DNA of 50,517 nucleotides, taken from contig NC_017390.1 of assembly GCF_000026985.1 (NCBI RefSeq), positions 691,995-742,511 of the forward strand, in the 5' to 3' direction. The notes under the pieces are model-generated. The model had not been told where the DNA came from, searched no databases, and worked only from the letters and a program-made list of their open reading frames with translations. The stretch's first letter is position 1, and every line of letters begins with the position of its first letter. The DNA comes from Erwinia pyrifoliae DSM 12163. GTDB lineage: Bacteria; Pseudomonadota; Gammaproteobacteria; Enterobacterales; Enterobacteriaceae. The position numbers and the translations under genes are program-made. Shown piece by piece: positions 33,005 through 41,412 of this stretch.

Positions 33005-33742
33005 ATGTTAAAGTTGAAAAAGTATATTTTTTTGTTGATTGTTACTTTACTTTCTTCATTCGCAGTTTACGCCAACGATAGCGAAGCCAATGAAAAAAAT
33101 ATCGAAGGCATATTACAGGCATATTGGTTTCCTGCTGTAAATGATGACGGTTCAGAGGGTAAGTCTGAACTGATGCTGCGCTTCCTGGATGGCAGTAGCC
33201 AGACATCTCCCAAAGTGATTGATCTGTTCAAAACAAAAAACAGAGAAGGTTTACCAGAGAACAGCAATTTTACGGATGCCAGAACTATTGCCTTAATTAA
33301 AAAAGAGTTTATCGCTATCCCCGATAACTTCTTTCGTTTCAAAGAGGGGCATATTGAACAGGCTGGTTCATTAACCCTGAGCAGCGAGTTGGAAAATGTG
33401 GAGTGCGACAACAAAAATTATTATGCGCACTTTATCTCTTTTAAGGCGACGGCCAGCGGTCAGCATAACGCAGAGGATATTGCCAGGCGCAGTGGTTGTG
33501 GGGGTTATCCCTGGTTACAACGCTTTTCCAAAAATCTTAATAAAGAAACGGTGACATTTAAATCACAGCCAGATGCAAAAAGTAAAGTTGTCTATACCGT
33601 TACCACTGACGATACTGTAGTAAAGATAAAGAGTATCAACGCTGAGTGGATCTATGCGGCCATTTATGATGAATCTAAGCCAGAGATGTCCGGCAATATT
33701 CGCGGCTATATTTTAAAGTCCGATCTCTCTTTGCTGAATTAG
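33005..33742 (+). CDS. Exported protein with SH3-like C-terminus, probable immunity
   Basis: From ATG 33005, behind AAAGAGGTAG, the 245-residue protein has a clear signal peptide (YIFLLIVTLLSSFAVYA) and would act in the periplasm. The middle is not recognised. The last 65 residues (VTFKSQPDAKSKVVYTVTTD, then WIYAAIYDES, then GYILKSDLSLLN) look like a bacterial SH3 domain with the usual WxxV/GYI core. It is AT-rich and lies 24 bases after the DUF5675 gene. A periplasmic partner directly after a candidate wall-active effector is the usual place for an immunity protein. That role is inferred from position and export signal. Confidence 0.6.
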   Translation: MLKLKKYIFLLIVTLLSSFAVYANDSEANEKNIEGILQAYWFPAVNDDGSEGKSELMLRFLDGSSQTSPKVIDLFKTKNREGLPENSNFTDARTIALIKKEFIAIPDNFFRFKEGHIEQAGSLTLSSELENVECDNKNYYAHFISFKATASGQHNAEDIARRSGCGGYPWLQRFSKNLNKETVTFKSQPDAKSKVVYTVTTDDTVVKIKSINAEWIYAAIYDESKPEMSGNIRGYILKSDLSLLN

Positions 33743-33810
33743 AGTTAGTCCAACCTTTGTTTATAACATATCAATAGCTATGTGAGAAACCAGCGCAGAT
33801 AAGGGACGTT

Positions 33811-34203
33811 ATAAATAAATTATTATCACTCTCTTTACTGATCCTTGCCCTACAGGCAAGTACCGCTTATGCCATCGATGATTGCTCTAAGGGCAAGATT
33901 GATCCTAAGGTTTATGCCTGTGCAGACAAAAACAGAATTGAGGCCGAGGCTGATTTAAACAAAGAATACGCAGCAACCAAAAGTCGCGTTGAGTATTACT
34001 TAAAAAGTGACCAGGCTGAAAAGAAAAGATATCTTGATAAGTTACTGGCAGCGCAGAGAGCCTGGCTTAAATACCGTGAGTATGATTGTCAGTTAGCAGG
34101 TTGCGCGGCGGATGAAGGATCAAATCCAAGTATTACTTTCACTAATGTTTGTATCACTAATCGTAATATTGAAAGAATAAAACGATTGAAGAAGATTCCT
34201 TAA
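33811..34203 (+). pseudogene. LprI-like exported protein gene with ATA in place of ATG
   Basis: A 130-codon frame, intact to its TAA, begins at 33811 with ATA-AAT-AAA (INKLLSLSLLILALQ). It continues with a signal peptide ending TAYA, then IDDCSKGKIDP, VYACADKNRIEAEADLNKEY and AAQRAWLKYREYDCQLAGC, the LprI/DUF1311 pattern. The same 5' block occurs at 36767 with ATG and differs in the first 24 bases only at this G to A. No ATG, GTG or TTG is available before the signal peptide ends. It is probably silent, or very weakly made from ATA. Confidence 0.75.
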
Positions 34204-34373
34204 TTGCTATCTGAGTGTTTTATTGAGCTTTTAGTTGTGATAAATACAGATATATACGGTGTTGTATGGGTTGAAGTGCTAATATTAGCCATCCATATAA
34301 CACCGTAGTAGAAACTGAAAGCAGCCCGTTTAATAATCCATTAAAAATTTGAAACTCAATACATGGACCTGGT

Positions 34374-35156
34374 GTGAGAATATTTACTGTCCTTATCAGT
34401 TTTATGGTAACTGCAACTTATGCGCTTAATGCCAGTGCTCTAAATTTAGAAAATACACTTTGGCAAGTTAAAAAAGTACATCCAGACGTCGATTCTGGCA
34501 GGCGAATGATTTACGGTGAAAACGATCCTCGTCTTGTAGGTCGTTTTCTCCAGCTCAATAAAAATAATATAGAGAGCGATCTGCCTGACTTTTTTGACTG
34601 CAAAATGCCTGATTATCAAAAGCAAAAATTAGCGCTTGATGAATGGGTAAAAAGAGCAACCGGGATAGCTGAAACAACCGGTGCCAAAGCCTGGCGTTTA
34701 AATGTCAGAGGCAGTGATATTGTCACCACCTTTACTGTGCATTGCCAGACAGGTATGTTTGACGGAGGTGGCTATGGGGAATATGGGGCAATGATAGCCC
34801 AGCTTTCACCCGCAGAGATTATTATTAACTGGGGTGAGACAACCCTTGTTGAACTTAATCCGGTTAATAAAAATGATATAAAACCCTCGTTTGATTGCGG
34901 CAAAGCACAAGCGGAAAGTGAAAAGGCCATCTGTGCTGACTATCGTCTTTCTTCTCTGGATAAGAGCGTATTTGATGCCTGGCGTGTTGCTAAAGCACTG
35001 GCTAAAGATGTCGCTAACACAGAGCTGTTAGCTACCGTCGTTGCCAGTCAGAAAGCCTGGCTGATGAACAGAAACCAGTGTGGATCTGATCCTCAGTGCC
35101 TGGCTAAAAGTATGACAGAGCGTATGGAAAAATTAGCAGAAACTCAAAATGAGTAG
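34374..35156 (+). CDS. Exported protein with LprI-like C-terminal domain
   Basis: A GTG at 34374 with GGACCTGG upstream starts a 260-residue protein with a signal peptide (RIFTVLISFMVTATYALNASA). Residues about 24-170 are an unrecognised domain beginning LNLENTLWQVKKVH. Residues about 174-255 are an LprI-type domain (SFDCGKAQAESEKAICADYR, then LATVVASQKAWLMNRNQCG) with four cysteines likely to form disulfides. LprI of Mycobacterium inhibits lysozyme, so these proteins may block wall hydrolases. It stands in the islet behind the DUF5675 effector with several related genes. It is the only intact long member; function as immunity is inferred. Confidence 0.65.
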   Translation: MRIFTVLISFMVTATYALNASALNLENTLWQVKKVHPDVDSGRRMIYGENDPRLVGRFLQLNKNNIESDLPDFFDCKMPDYQKQKLALDEWVKRATGIAETTGAKAWRLNVRGSDIVTTFTVHCQTGMFDGGGYGEYGAMIAQLSPAEIIINWGETTLVELNPVNKNDIKPSFDCGKAQAESEKAICADYRLSSLDKSVFDAWRVAKALAKDVANTELLATVVASQKAWLMNRNQCGSDPQCLAKSMTERMEKLAETQNE

Positions 35157-35176
35157 CGATCGACTATTACAGCGCA

Positions 35177-35224
35177 GATAAGGAATACAATGAATAAGCC
35201 AATTTTAGAAAGAAGGTATTCTTT
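35177..35224 (+). repeat. Orphan copy of the LprI-gene 5' module
   Basis: GATAAGGAATACAATGAATA at 35177 onward matches the ribosome-binding and start region of the LprI-like genes at 33811, 36232 and 36767, but here it leads into an unrelated short frame of 12 codons and then the next pseudogene. The 7 bases before it (AGCGCAG) are shared with the copy at 33791-33797. Confidence 0.6.
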
Positions 35225-36022
35225 ATGAGATTAAATATTCTTTTACTTTTAATTAGTGGGCCATTTTCTCTATTTCAGGCATACGCTCGTAATGATTCCT
35301 CACTAAACCTCAAAGGTGACTGGGAGGTGAAAAATCTCTATAAAAACACAAATATATCAAGACGTCCTGATCTTATCCCTGGAGACCCTAATTTAGTTGG
35401 GCGAACCGTGAATTTTAAGGACAGCCATTATTAATGGCGGGGTCGTTATACAGGGGTGCCAGTTTCCAACATTCACTAAAAAATCACCGCTACCACTCGA
35501 TTCACTTGTAGCTTTAACTGCTGGTGAAGAACCAAACGATAAAGCAGCTAAAGAGTATGACTTACCCTTAGCTGGAAATACTAAGGTGACACCTTACTTA
35601 ATCTCATGCAAGAGCGGTTTTTTGGGACCTAGGGGACAAGAAATTGGCAACTGGCTGATAAAATATGATGATGATAAGATCCTGACAAACTGGTTTAATC
35701 AAACCTATCTATTACTTGAAAAGTTACCGGCGAAAGTCACTCCTACACCATCATTTGATTGTAAAAAGCCACATCAAAAACTGAGAAAGCAATCTGCCCT
35801 GATTATGAACTCTCCTCCTGGGATAGAAGTGTTACCCTGGCGTACAGTATCTCTGAACAATATATAAAGGGTATCGGTATTAACGTGAAAAAGGAGCTGG
35901 AAGCGTTGAAGGTTTCGCAACGTAATTGGTTGAAGGAACGCAACTCCTGTGGTGATAACACTCAATGCATCTCGGATAAAATGCAGAATCGTGTCTCTGT
36001 CCTTGTTGAGGCGGTAAAGTAA
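35225..36022 (+). pseudogene. Long LprI-like paralogue broken by two frameshifts
   Basis: The frame from 35225 starts MRLNILLLLISGPFSLF and continues LNLKGDWEVKN and GDPNLVGRTVNF, a clear paralogue of the gene at 34374 (LNLENTLWQVKK, NDPRLVGRFLQL). It stops at 35434. The homology goes on in another frame (IGNWLIKYDDDKILTNWFNQ, then TPSFDC) and, after the A-run at 35762-35766, back in the first frame (KTEKAICPDYELSSWDRS, then VSQRNWLKERNSCGDN) to TAA at 36020. One base is missing near TGTAAAAAGCC. The protein would have been about 265 residues. Confidence 0.8.
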
Positions 36023-36231
36023 GTTGATCTGTTACCACGCTATGGAGTGATAATATATTCATTCCATATTCAATAAAACGTGGTGCTTAATTATTTAACA
36101 ATGAATTACCTGATACCAGGTAACTATGTTGTTTATATTTATTGCTATTCCTTATCAGCTTTTATCAATATCTGAATGGCTATCCAGGCCACAATATGTA
36201 ACTAAATAGATAACCCCTGATAAGGAAAACG

Positions 36232-36633
36232 ATGAATAGGCTATTATCACTTTCTCTTCTGCTCGCAGGGCTACAGATAAGCTGCTCCGCTTATGCAATC
36301 GACGATTGTGCAAAGGAAACCAGCGATCCGGCTGTTTTTACCTGTGCGGAAAAAAATAAAGACACAGCCGAAAAGAACCTTAATCATGAGTACCTCGCGG
36401 CGAAGACACGCATCGATGATCTGTTTTCTCATGAGGCTGATGTAAAAAAAGAATACCTCACTACTTTTATTGAGTCTCAGCGGGGGTGGCTGAAATATCG
36501 CGATGGGCAATGTAAGTTATTTGCACACATTGCTGACAAAAACAGTAATCCTTATATTGTATTCACTAATAATTGCATTGCTGAATTAGATGAAAACAGA
36601 AGCAAGCAGTTAAAAGAAATACCATACGATTGA
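36232..36633 (+). CDS. Short LprI-like exported protein, intact copy
   Basis: The 133-residue protein has the signal peptide NRLLSLSLLLAGLQISCSAYA and the LprI pattern DDCAKETSDPAVFTCAEKNK, EYLAAKTRIDDLF and SQRGWLKYRDGQC, with cysteine pairs expected in a periplasmic protein. GATAAGGAAAACG precedes the ATG. It is the intact counterpart of the ATA-started copy at 33811 and of the stub at 36767, so gene duplication is evident. A hairpin with a weak T-rich tail follows 22 bases after the stop. Confidence 0.75.
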   Translation: MNRLLSLSLLLAGLQISCSAYAIDDCAKETSDPAVFTCAEKNKDTAEKNLNHEYLAAKTRIDDLFSHEADVKKEYLTTFIESQRGWLKYRDGQCKLFAHIADKNSNPYIVFTNNCIAELDENRSKQLKEIPYD

Positions 36634-36655
36634 ATTTAGCTGTTTGCATCAAAAA

Positions 36656-36690
36656 AATGCACCCTGCTTTTTACGGTGCATTGTATTTAA
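36656..36690 (+). terminator. Candidate terminator after the short LprI-like gene
   Basis: AATGCACC (36656-36663) and GGTGCATT (36675-36682) pair with an 11-base loop, followed by GTATTTAA. The T-run is poor, so strength is uncertain. Confidence 0.5.
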
Positions 36691-36766
36691 GGTTGCATAT
36701 AACTAATAATTGCAAATGGTGAAAGCAAGCTGGTTATCTCATAAGTCACCATCGATAAGGAAAACC

Positions 36767-36922
36767 ATGAATAAATTATTATCACTCTCTCTTTTAATTA
36801 TGCGCTCCAGCTGGCAGTCTGCGTTAAGCGTATCAGCAGTAGTTAAAACGATCGCCACCTACGCAGCACCCCAAACCCAGCGCCTAAACCCCGCCGCTTT
36901 TCCCCAGAGGGGCGCAGTTTAA
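36767..36922 (+). pseudogene. Truncated LprI-like gene stub
   Basis: GATAAGGAAAACC and ATGAATAAATTATTATCACT repeat the start of the short LprI-like genes. After MNKLLSLSLLIM the similarity ends and the frame runs into unrelated, basic sequence until 36922, just before tagH. It is a 5' fragment left after deletion, possibly by recombination with a neighbouring copy. Confidence 0.65.
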
Positions 36923-36983
36923 CCGCCGTATTACCCTGCATCATTGATGCAGAAAGGTAACCACCTAAACGCAGGAACACGTT

Positions 36984-38804
36984 ATGCGATTTACAATTAT
37001 AACGAGCAAACAGGGCCAGCAGCCGCCGCAGGGCAGCTGCGACTTTCTGCCGCCCGGCGGCACCATTGGTCGTGGTGCTGATAACAACCTGGTGCTGCCG
37101 GATGATGACCGCACCATTTCACGCCTGCAGGCTATCGTGCATATCAGCGCCACGGGCGAGTGCCATATCACCAATCGTGGCAACGTGACGCGCGTCCACC
37201 TGAATGATATTCCGCTGGAGCGTGGCCGCCAGGTCGAGCTGCAGGATGGCGATATTATCGGCATTGACGACTATCGCCTGCAGGTCAGCGAACTGAGCGC
37301 AGGCGCGCAGCCGCTAAGCCAGCCGGTGCCAGCGCCCGCAGCGCCGCGCCCGCAGCCGGTCGCCCCGGCGGCAGCCGCTGCGCCAGCTGCTATCCCCAGC
37401 GAGATCTGGGACAGCCTGGCGCAGGAGTTCTCGATCTCCGATAACCTCTCCAGCCGCAGCAAAGCCAAACCGCAAAGCCAGGCTAACCCGCTGACCGCCC
37501 CGGCCGCCGCCGAGCGTAATCCGGCCGATCCGCTGGCGCAGCTGGCGCAGAACAGCGATCCGCTAAACCTCGAACGCCGCGATCGCACCCCCGACCGCCT
37601 GTTTAACCAGGATCCGCTGTTTAAACAGGACAGCATCTTTGATGACAGCACCCCCAGTACGCTGTTCCAGCCGCCGGGGGCAAAAAGCAGCGTTACGCAG
37701 GGCGCACGTCAGGATGAGCAGGACCCGCTGGCGCTGTTCGGCGCAGGCGCAGCGCCACAGGTCGATCGCGACGACCCGCTCGGCCTGATGATGGGCAGCG
37801 CCGTGCCGCTGACGCCGCCAGAGGATAAGCCGCAGCAGACCTCAGAGCAGCCGATCATTCCGCTAACGCCAGAACCCGTGCCGCCTGTCACCGGGGAAAA
37901 AACATCATCTTCGGCGGATGAGCTGCCGGACAGCGATTTCAGCCTGTTTGGCGACGACAAAACGCAGCAGTCAGACGAGGCCAACTCGCCGCTGTTTGAC
38001 GTGCCGCCGCCTGGCCCGGCCGCCGCTCAGCCTACGGCGTCCTCCGCCAGCGGTGACTACGGCGGTATTACGCTGCCGACCCCTCAGGCGCGCGCGCGTA
38101 GCAGCACTCCACCACCGAAAGGTCGGCTGAGTATCGACCCGGTGGCCAACAGCACGGCGCACAGCAGCGGCAGCAGCGGTGAAGTGCTGGACGGCGATCT
38201 GATGGCGGCGCTGGTCGGCGGTATGGGCCTGCAGGATCTGCAACCCACACCGCGCTTTGACCAGCACGCGATGCAGGAGCTGGGGCAGATGCTCAGCATG
38301 TTCTCGCAGGGCACGGTGGCGCTGCTCTCTTCGCGTTCGATCCTTAAGCGCGGCGTAAAAGCCGAAATGACGGTGATCCTCGACGAGGCCAATAACCCGT
38401 TTAAGCTGCTGCCGTCCGGCAAATCGGTACTGATGCAGATGTTTGGCAGCCGCATGCCGGGCTTTATGCCGCCAAAACAGTCGGTGCGCGATGCGCTGGT
38501 CGATTTGCAGGCGCACCAGCTGGGGATGATCGCCGGCATCCGTGCGCTGATTGCCTCGATGCTGCAATCATTTAATCCCCAGCAGCTGGAGGAGGAAGCG
38601 CGCCAGGAAGGTGCCATCTCGCGCCTGTCGCTGCCGGGCAGCCGCAAAGCCGCGCTGTGGGACCACTTCAGCAAACGCTATAGCGAAACCGCCGGCGAGA
38701 TTGAAGACGACTTCCATACCCTGTTTGGTGAAGCCTTCCTCCATGCTTACGATATGGAAGTCAACCAGTACAAAGACTCACAGATCAGATCGGAAGAAAG
38801 ATGA
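36984..38804 (+). CDS. tagH: T6SS FHA-domain protein TagH
   Basis: The 606-residue protein has an N-terminal FHA domain (residues about 1-95; GGTIGRGADNNLVLPDDDRT, then ISRLQAIVHI), a long Pro/Ala/Gln-rich disordered middle (about 105-405) and a conserved C-terminal domain (MQELGQMLSMFSQGTVALLS onward) typical of TagH/ImpI/VasC. FHA domains bind phosphothreonine, and in P. aeruginosa Fha1 phosphorylated by PpkA activates the system. The usual SRxH of the pocket reads SRLQ. Its stop overlaps the start of the phosphatase gene (ATGA). Confidence 0.93.
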   Translation: MRFTIITSKQGQQPPQGSCDFLPPGGTIGRGADNNLVLPDDDRTISRLQAIVHISATGECHITNRGNVTRVHLNDIPLERGRQVELQDGDIIGIDDYRLQVSELSAGAQPLSQPVPAPAAPRPQPVAPAAAAAPAAIPSEIWDSLAQEFSISDNLSSRSKAKPQSQANPLTAPAAAERNPADPLAQLAQNSDPLNLERRDRTPDRLFNQDPLFKQDSIFDDSTPSTLFQPPGAKSSVTQGARQDEQDPLALFGAGAAPQVDRDDPLGLMMGSAVPLTPPEDKPQQTSEQPIIPLTPEPVPPVTGEKTSSSADELPDSDFSLFGDDKTQQSDEANSPLFDVPPPGPAAAQPTASSASGDYGGITLPTPQARARSSTPPPKGRLSIDPVANSTAHSSGSSGEVLDGDLMAALVGGMGLQDLQPTPRFDQHAMQELGQMLSMFSQGTVALLSSRSILKRGVKAEMTVILDEANNPFKLLPSGKSVLMQMFGSRMPGFMPPKQSVRDALVDLQAHQLGMIAGIRALIASMLQSFNPQQLEEEARQEGAISRLSLPGSRKAALWDHFSKRYSETAGEIEDDFHTLFGEAFLHAYDMEVNQYKDSQIRSEER

Positions 38805-39595
38805 ATATTACTTTAGCCTCAATGTCGAATCAGGGAGCGCGCACCAGCAATCAGGATCAGGTCGGTGAAATTGTCGGCGACCGTTCCGCCTGCTTTGTGG
38901 TGTGCGATGGCGTGGCGGGCCTGCCCGGCGGCGATATTGCCGCCAGCGTGGCGCGCGATACCCTGTTGCAGCGCTTTGACGGTCAGCAGCATCTTAACGC
39001 CCAGCTGATCCGCCAGTATGTCAACGATGCCAACAGCGCCATCCGTCAGCGGCAGAAAGCCGATCCGCCCCATCACCGTATGGGCACCACGCTGGTCAGT
39101 CTGTTTATCGACCGCGATTATCAGCTGGCCTACTGGGCGCATGCCGGTGACAGCCGCCTCTATCTGTTCCGGCGTGGTTATCTCTACCACGTCACCACCG
39201 ATCACAGCCTGGTGCAGCAGATGAAGGATGCCGGGCATCAGACCGACGGCATCAACGGCAACCTGCTCTATTTTGCCCTGGGGATGGGCGATGAAGACCG
39301 GGATGCCAGCTACAGCGACGTGGTGCCAATAGAAGATGGCGATGCGTTTCTGCTGTGTACCGATGGCTTCTGGCACGGCGTGTCGCAGCACCATATGCAG
39401 CAGTCGCTGCATATGGTCAACACGCCGCAAGAATGGCTGACGTTAATGCAGCAGATGATTAAAAAGAATGACCAACAGTCGGACGACAAGCAGGACAACT
39501 ACAGTGCGGTTGCCGTCTGGGTGGGGGAGCCACAAGACACCACGCTGCTGCATTCCCTGTCGGAAGCAGCACAATTTATTGCTCTGCGCGATTAA
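38801..39595 (+). CDS. pppA: T6SS PP2C-type protein phosphatase PppA
   Basis: The 264-residue enzyme shows the PPM metal-binding motifs SNQGARTSNQDQ, FVVCDGVAGLPGG, AHAGDSRLYLFR, FLLCTDGFW and KQDNYSAVAVWV. It would remove phosphate from targets of the kinase encoded at 48784, in the first place the FHA protein encoded just upstream, and so damp T6SS activity. It is translationally coupled to tagH by an ATGA overlap. Confidence 0.94.
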   Translation: MNITLASMSNQGARTSNQDQVGEIVGDRSACFVVCDGVAGLPGGDIAASVARDTLLQRFDGQQHLNAQLIRQYVNDANSAIRQRQKADPPHHRMGTTLVSLFIDRDYQLAYWAHAGDSRLYLFRRGYLYHVTTDHSLVQQMKDAGHQTDGINGNLLYFALGMGDEDRDASYSDVVPIEDGDAFLLCTDGFWHGVSQHHMQQSLHMVNTPQEWLTLMQQMIKKNDQQSDDKQDNYSAVAVWVGEPQDTTLLHSLSEAAQFIALRD

Positions 39596-39612
39596 TACAG
39601 GAAAAGGAACTT

Positions 39613-40581
39613 ATGAAATATTGGCTGTCAGGTGCGTTGACTTTCATCATCGCGTCCAGCGCATGGGCGCAGGATTTCCGGCTCGTCCAGTCCCCGGCGC
39701 TTAAGCTGGATATCTGGATCGATAACGTAAAAAGTAACAGCCCCGAAGGCTGGTGCGCGCGCGAGCTGCCGCTGCGCATTGTGGCCAATGGCAAAAAAGA
39801 TCCGGCGCTGCTGGATGACTATTTGCCAAAGGTGGGCAGCTTTTTGCAGAAGCAGTGCACCGCACTCAATCAGATTAACTGGCAGATGACTGACAGCAGC
39901 GGCAAAAAGCTGGCTGCGGGAAGCGCCAGCAAAGCTCAGGGCTGGGCGGTGAGAGCCACGGCGCAAGCGCCAGTGCATACGCCAGCAGTGGGCCAAACCC
40001 CGGCGGCGGAAGACCTTTCACCAGCGGCAGATACCACGCCGTGGGTGCAGTTCAGCCTGTTGGACGGCTGTCACTTCCGCACCTACTGGCGCGGCAGCAG
40101 CCAGACCAGCGCGCTGTTTGTTCCGGCCAAAGGCGGCGTCAGCTGCGGCAGCGACGGCTGGCTAAAGGGATCGGGCGAAACCACCCAGCTGGCAAATGGT
40201 GCGGCGAAAAATCTGCCGATGACCTTCCTGCAAGGCTTCCCGGTGGCTGGTCTGAATGGTAAAACGCCGGGCAGCGGCCTGCAAATTGTCACGGTAAACA
40301 ATCAGCGCATGGTGCTGAACGACAGCAAGCTGGCAGACAGCTGGATGGTGCTGCCCTATGCCCCGGAGCTGAACGGCTGGCAGGCGAACGGCTTACTGGT
40401 GTTACGGATCTCTGCCGCAGAGGCTGCCAATAACAACACTCTGCAACAACGGCTGAATGAAGTGCGTAATCTGTGGTCGCCGCTGCTGAAAAACAGCACT
40501 GACCTGACCATCAAACTGGTGGATGAGCTGCATCCACAGCTGCAGGACCCGGCCGCCGGTGCCTTCCGTACCCTGCATTAA
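39613..40581 (+). CDS. Exported T6SS-cluster protein of unknown function
   Basis: The 322-residue protein has a signal peptide (YWLSGALTFIIASSAWA, cleaved before QDF) and no further membrane segment, so it should be periplasmic. A first domain (residues 20-115, with WCARELPLRIVANGKKDPAL) is joined by a Pro/Ala-rich linker (about 118-138) to a second domain with WVQFSLLDGCHFRTYWRGSS and a third stretch ending LKNSTDLTIKLVDEL. I do not recognise a named family. It lies in the core operon between pppA and tagJ, spaced 17 and 9 bases, so it likely takes part in the secretion machine or its regulation. Confidence 0.75.
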   Translation: MKYWLSGALTFIIASSAWAQDFRLVQSPALKLDIWIDNVKSNSPEGWCARELPLRIVANGKKDPALLDDYLPKVGSFLQKQCTALNQINWQMTDSSGKKLAAGSASKAQGWAVRATAQAPVHTPAVGQTPAAEDLSPAADTTPWVQFSLLDGCHFRTYWRGSSQTSALFVPAKGGVSCGSDGWLKGSGETTQLANGAAKNLPMTFLQGFPVAGLNGKTPGSGLQIVTVNNQRMVLNDSKLADSWMVLPYAPELNGWQANGLLVLRISAAEAANNNTLQQRLNEVRNLWSPLLKNSTDLTIKLVDELHPQLQDPAAGAFRTLH

Positions 40582-40590
40582 GGACACGCC

Positions 40591-41412
40591 ATGCATTCGT
40601 TACAACATCTGATGGACGGCCAGTCGCTGGCTGAAACTCTGGCAAGAATCGAAAGCCAGATAAAACGCCAGCCTGCCGATGCCGATCTGCGCGCCAGCTT
40701 TGTCCAGCTGCTGTGCCTGGCGGGCAACTGGAGCCGGGCGCAGACGCAGCTAAAATCCTGGCTGGCGCTGAAACCACAGGCGCAGCCCACGGTCCAGCTG
40801 CTGGACCAGACGATTAACGCTGAACGCCAGCGTGCGGCGGTATTTGCCGGTGAAGCATCACCGCGTATGCCGGGCGCGGCATGGAATTGGGCAGAGCAGC
40901 TGCTGGCCGCGCTGGCGGCCGATGCCGCTGGCGATCGTGCTCAGGCGCAACGGCTGCGCGGCTGCGCTTTAGAAGCGGCGCAGCTGAATCCCGGGCAGTT
41001 GACGCACCAGAACCAGCAGCAAACCTTTGACTGGCTTACAGACGGTGACGGGCGGCTCGGCCCGGTGTGCGAACTGATTGCCAACGGACAGTACAGCTGG
41101 CTGCCGTTCAGCGCCATCAGCGAAATACGCTTTCAGGCTCCGGTCAGCGTCACCGACCTGGTATGGCGGCATACGCTGGTCAGACTGGTGGATGGCAGCG
41201 AGCAGGTGTGCCAGATACCGGTACGCTATCCGTTTGTCGAACAGGCCGACGACCGCTACCGGCTGGCCACGCTGACCGAATGGCAACCGCTGCCGGGCGA
41301 TGACCAGCAGTTCAGCGGCCACGGGCAGAAATGCTGGTTCAGCGCCGACGCCGAATTCCCGCTGCTGGGCATGGAGATGCTGGCGTTTAGCGATGCAGAG
41401 CCAGCCTTATGA
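40591..41412 (+). CDS. tagJ: T6SS accessory protein TagJ (ImpE/SciE family)
   Basis: The 273-residue protein has an N-terminal helical part resembling TPR repeats (ADADLRASFVQLLCLAGNW, RAQTQLKSWLALKP) and the ImpE signature further on (WLTDGDGRLGPVCELI, then LVWRHTLVRLVDGSEQ). TagJ proteins bind the sheath subunit TssB and assist ClpV-dependent sheath turnover in some systems. The stop overlaps the ATG of tssE. Confidence 0.88.
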   Translation: MHSLQHLMDGQSLAETLARIESQIKRQPADADLRASFVQLLCLAGNWSRAQTQLKSWLALKPQAQPTVQLLDQTINAERQRAAVFAGEASPRMPGAAWNWAEQLLAALAADAAGDRAQAQRLRGCALEAAQLNPGQLTHQNQQQTFDWLTDGDGRLGPVCELIANGQYSWLPFSAISEIRFQAPVSVTDLVWRHTLVRLVDGSEQVCQIPVRYPFVEQADDRYRLATLTEWQPLPGDDQQFSGHGQKCWFSADAEFPLLGMEMLAFSDAEPAL

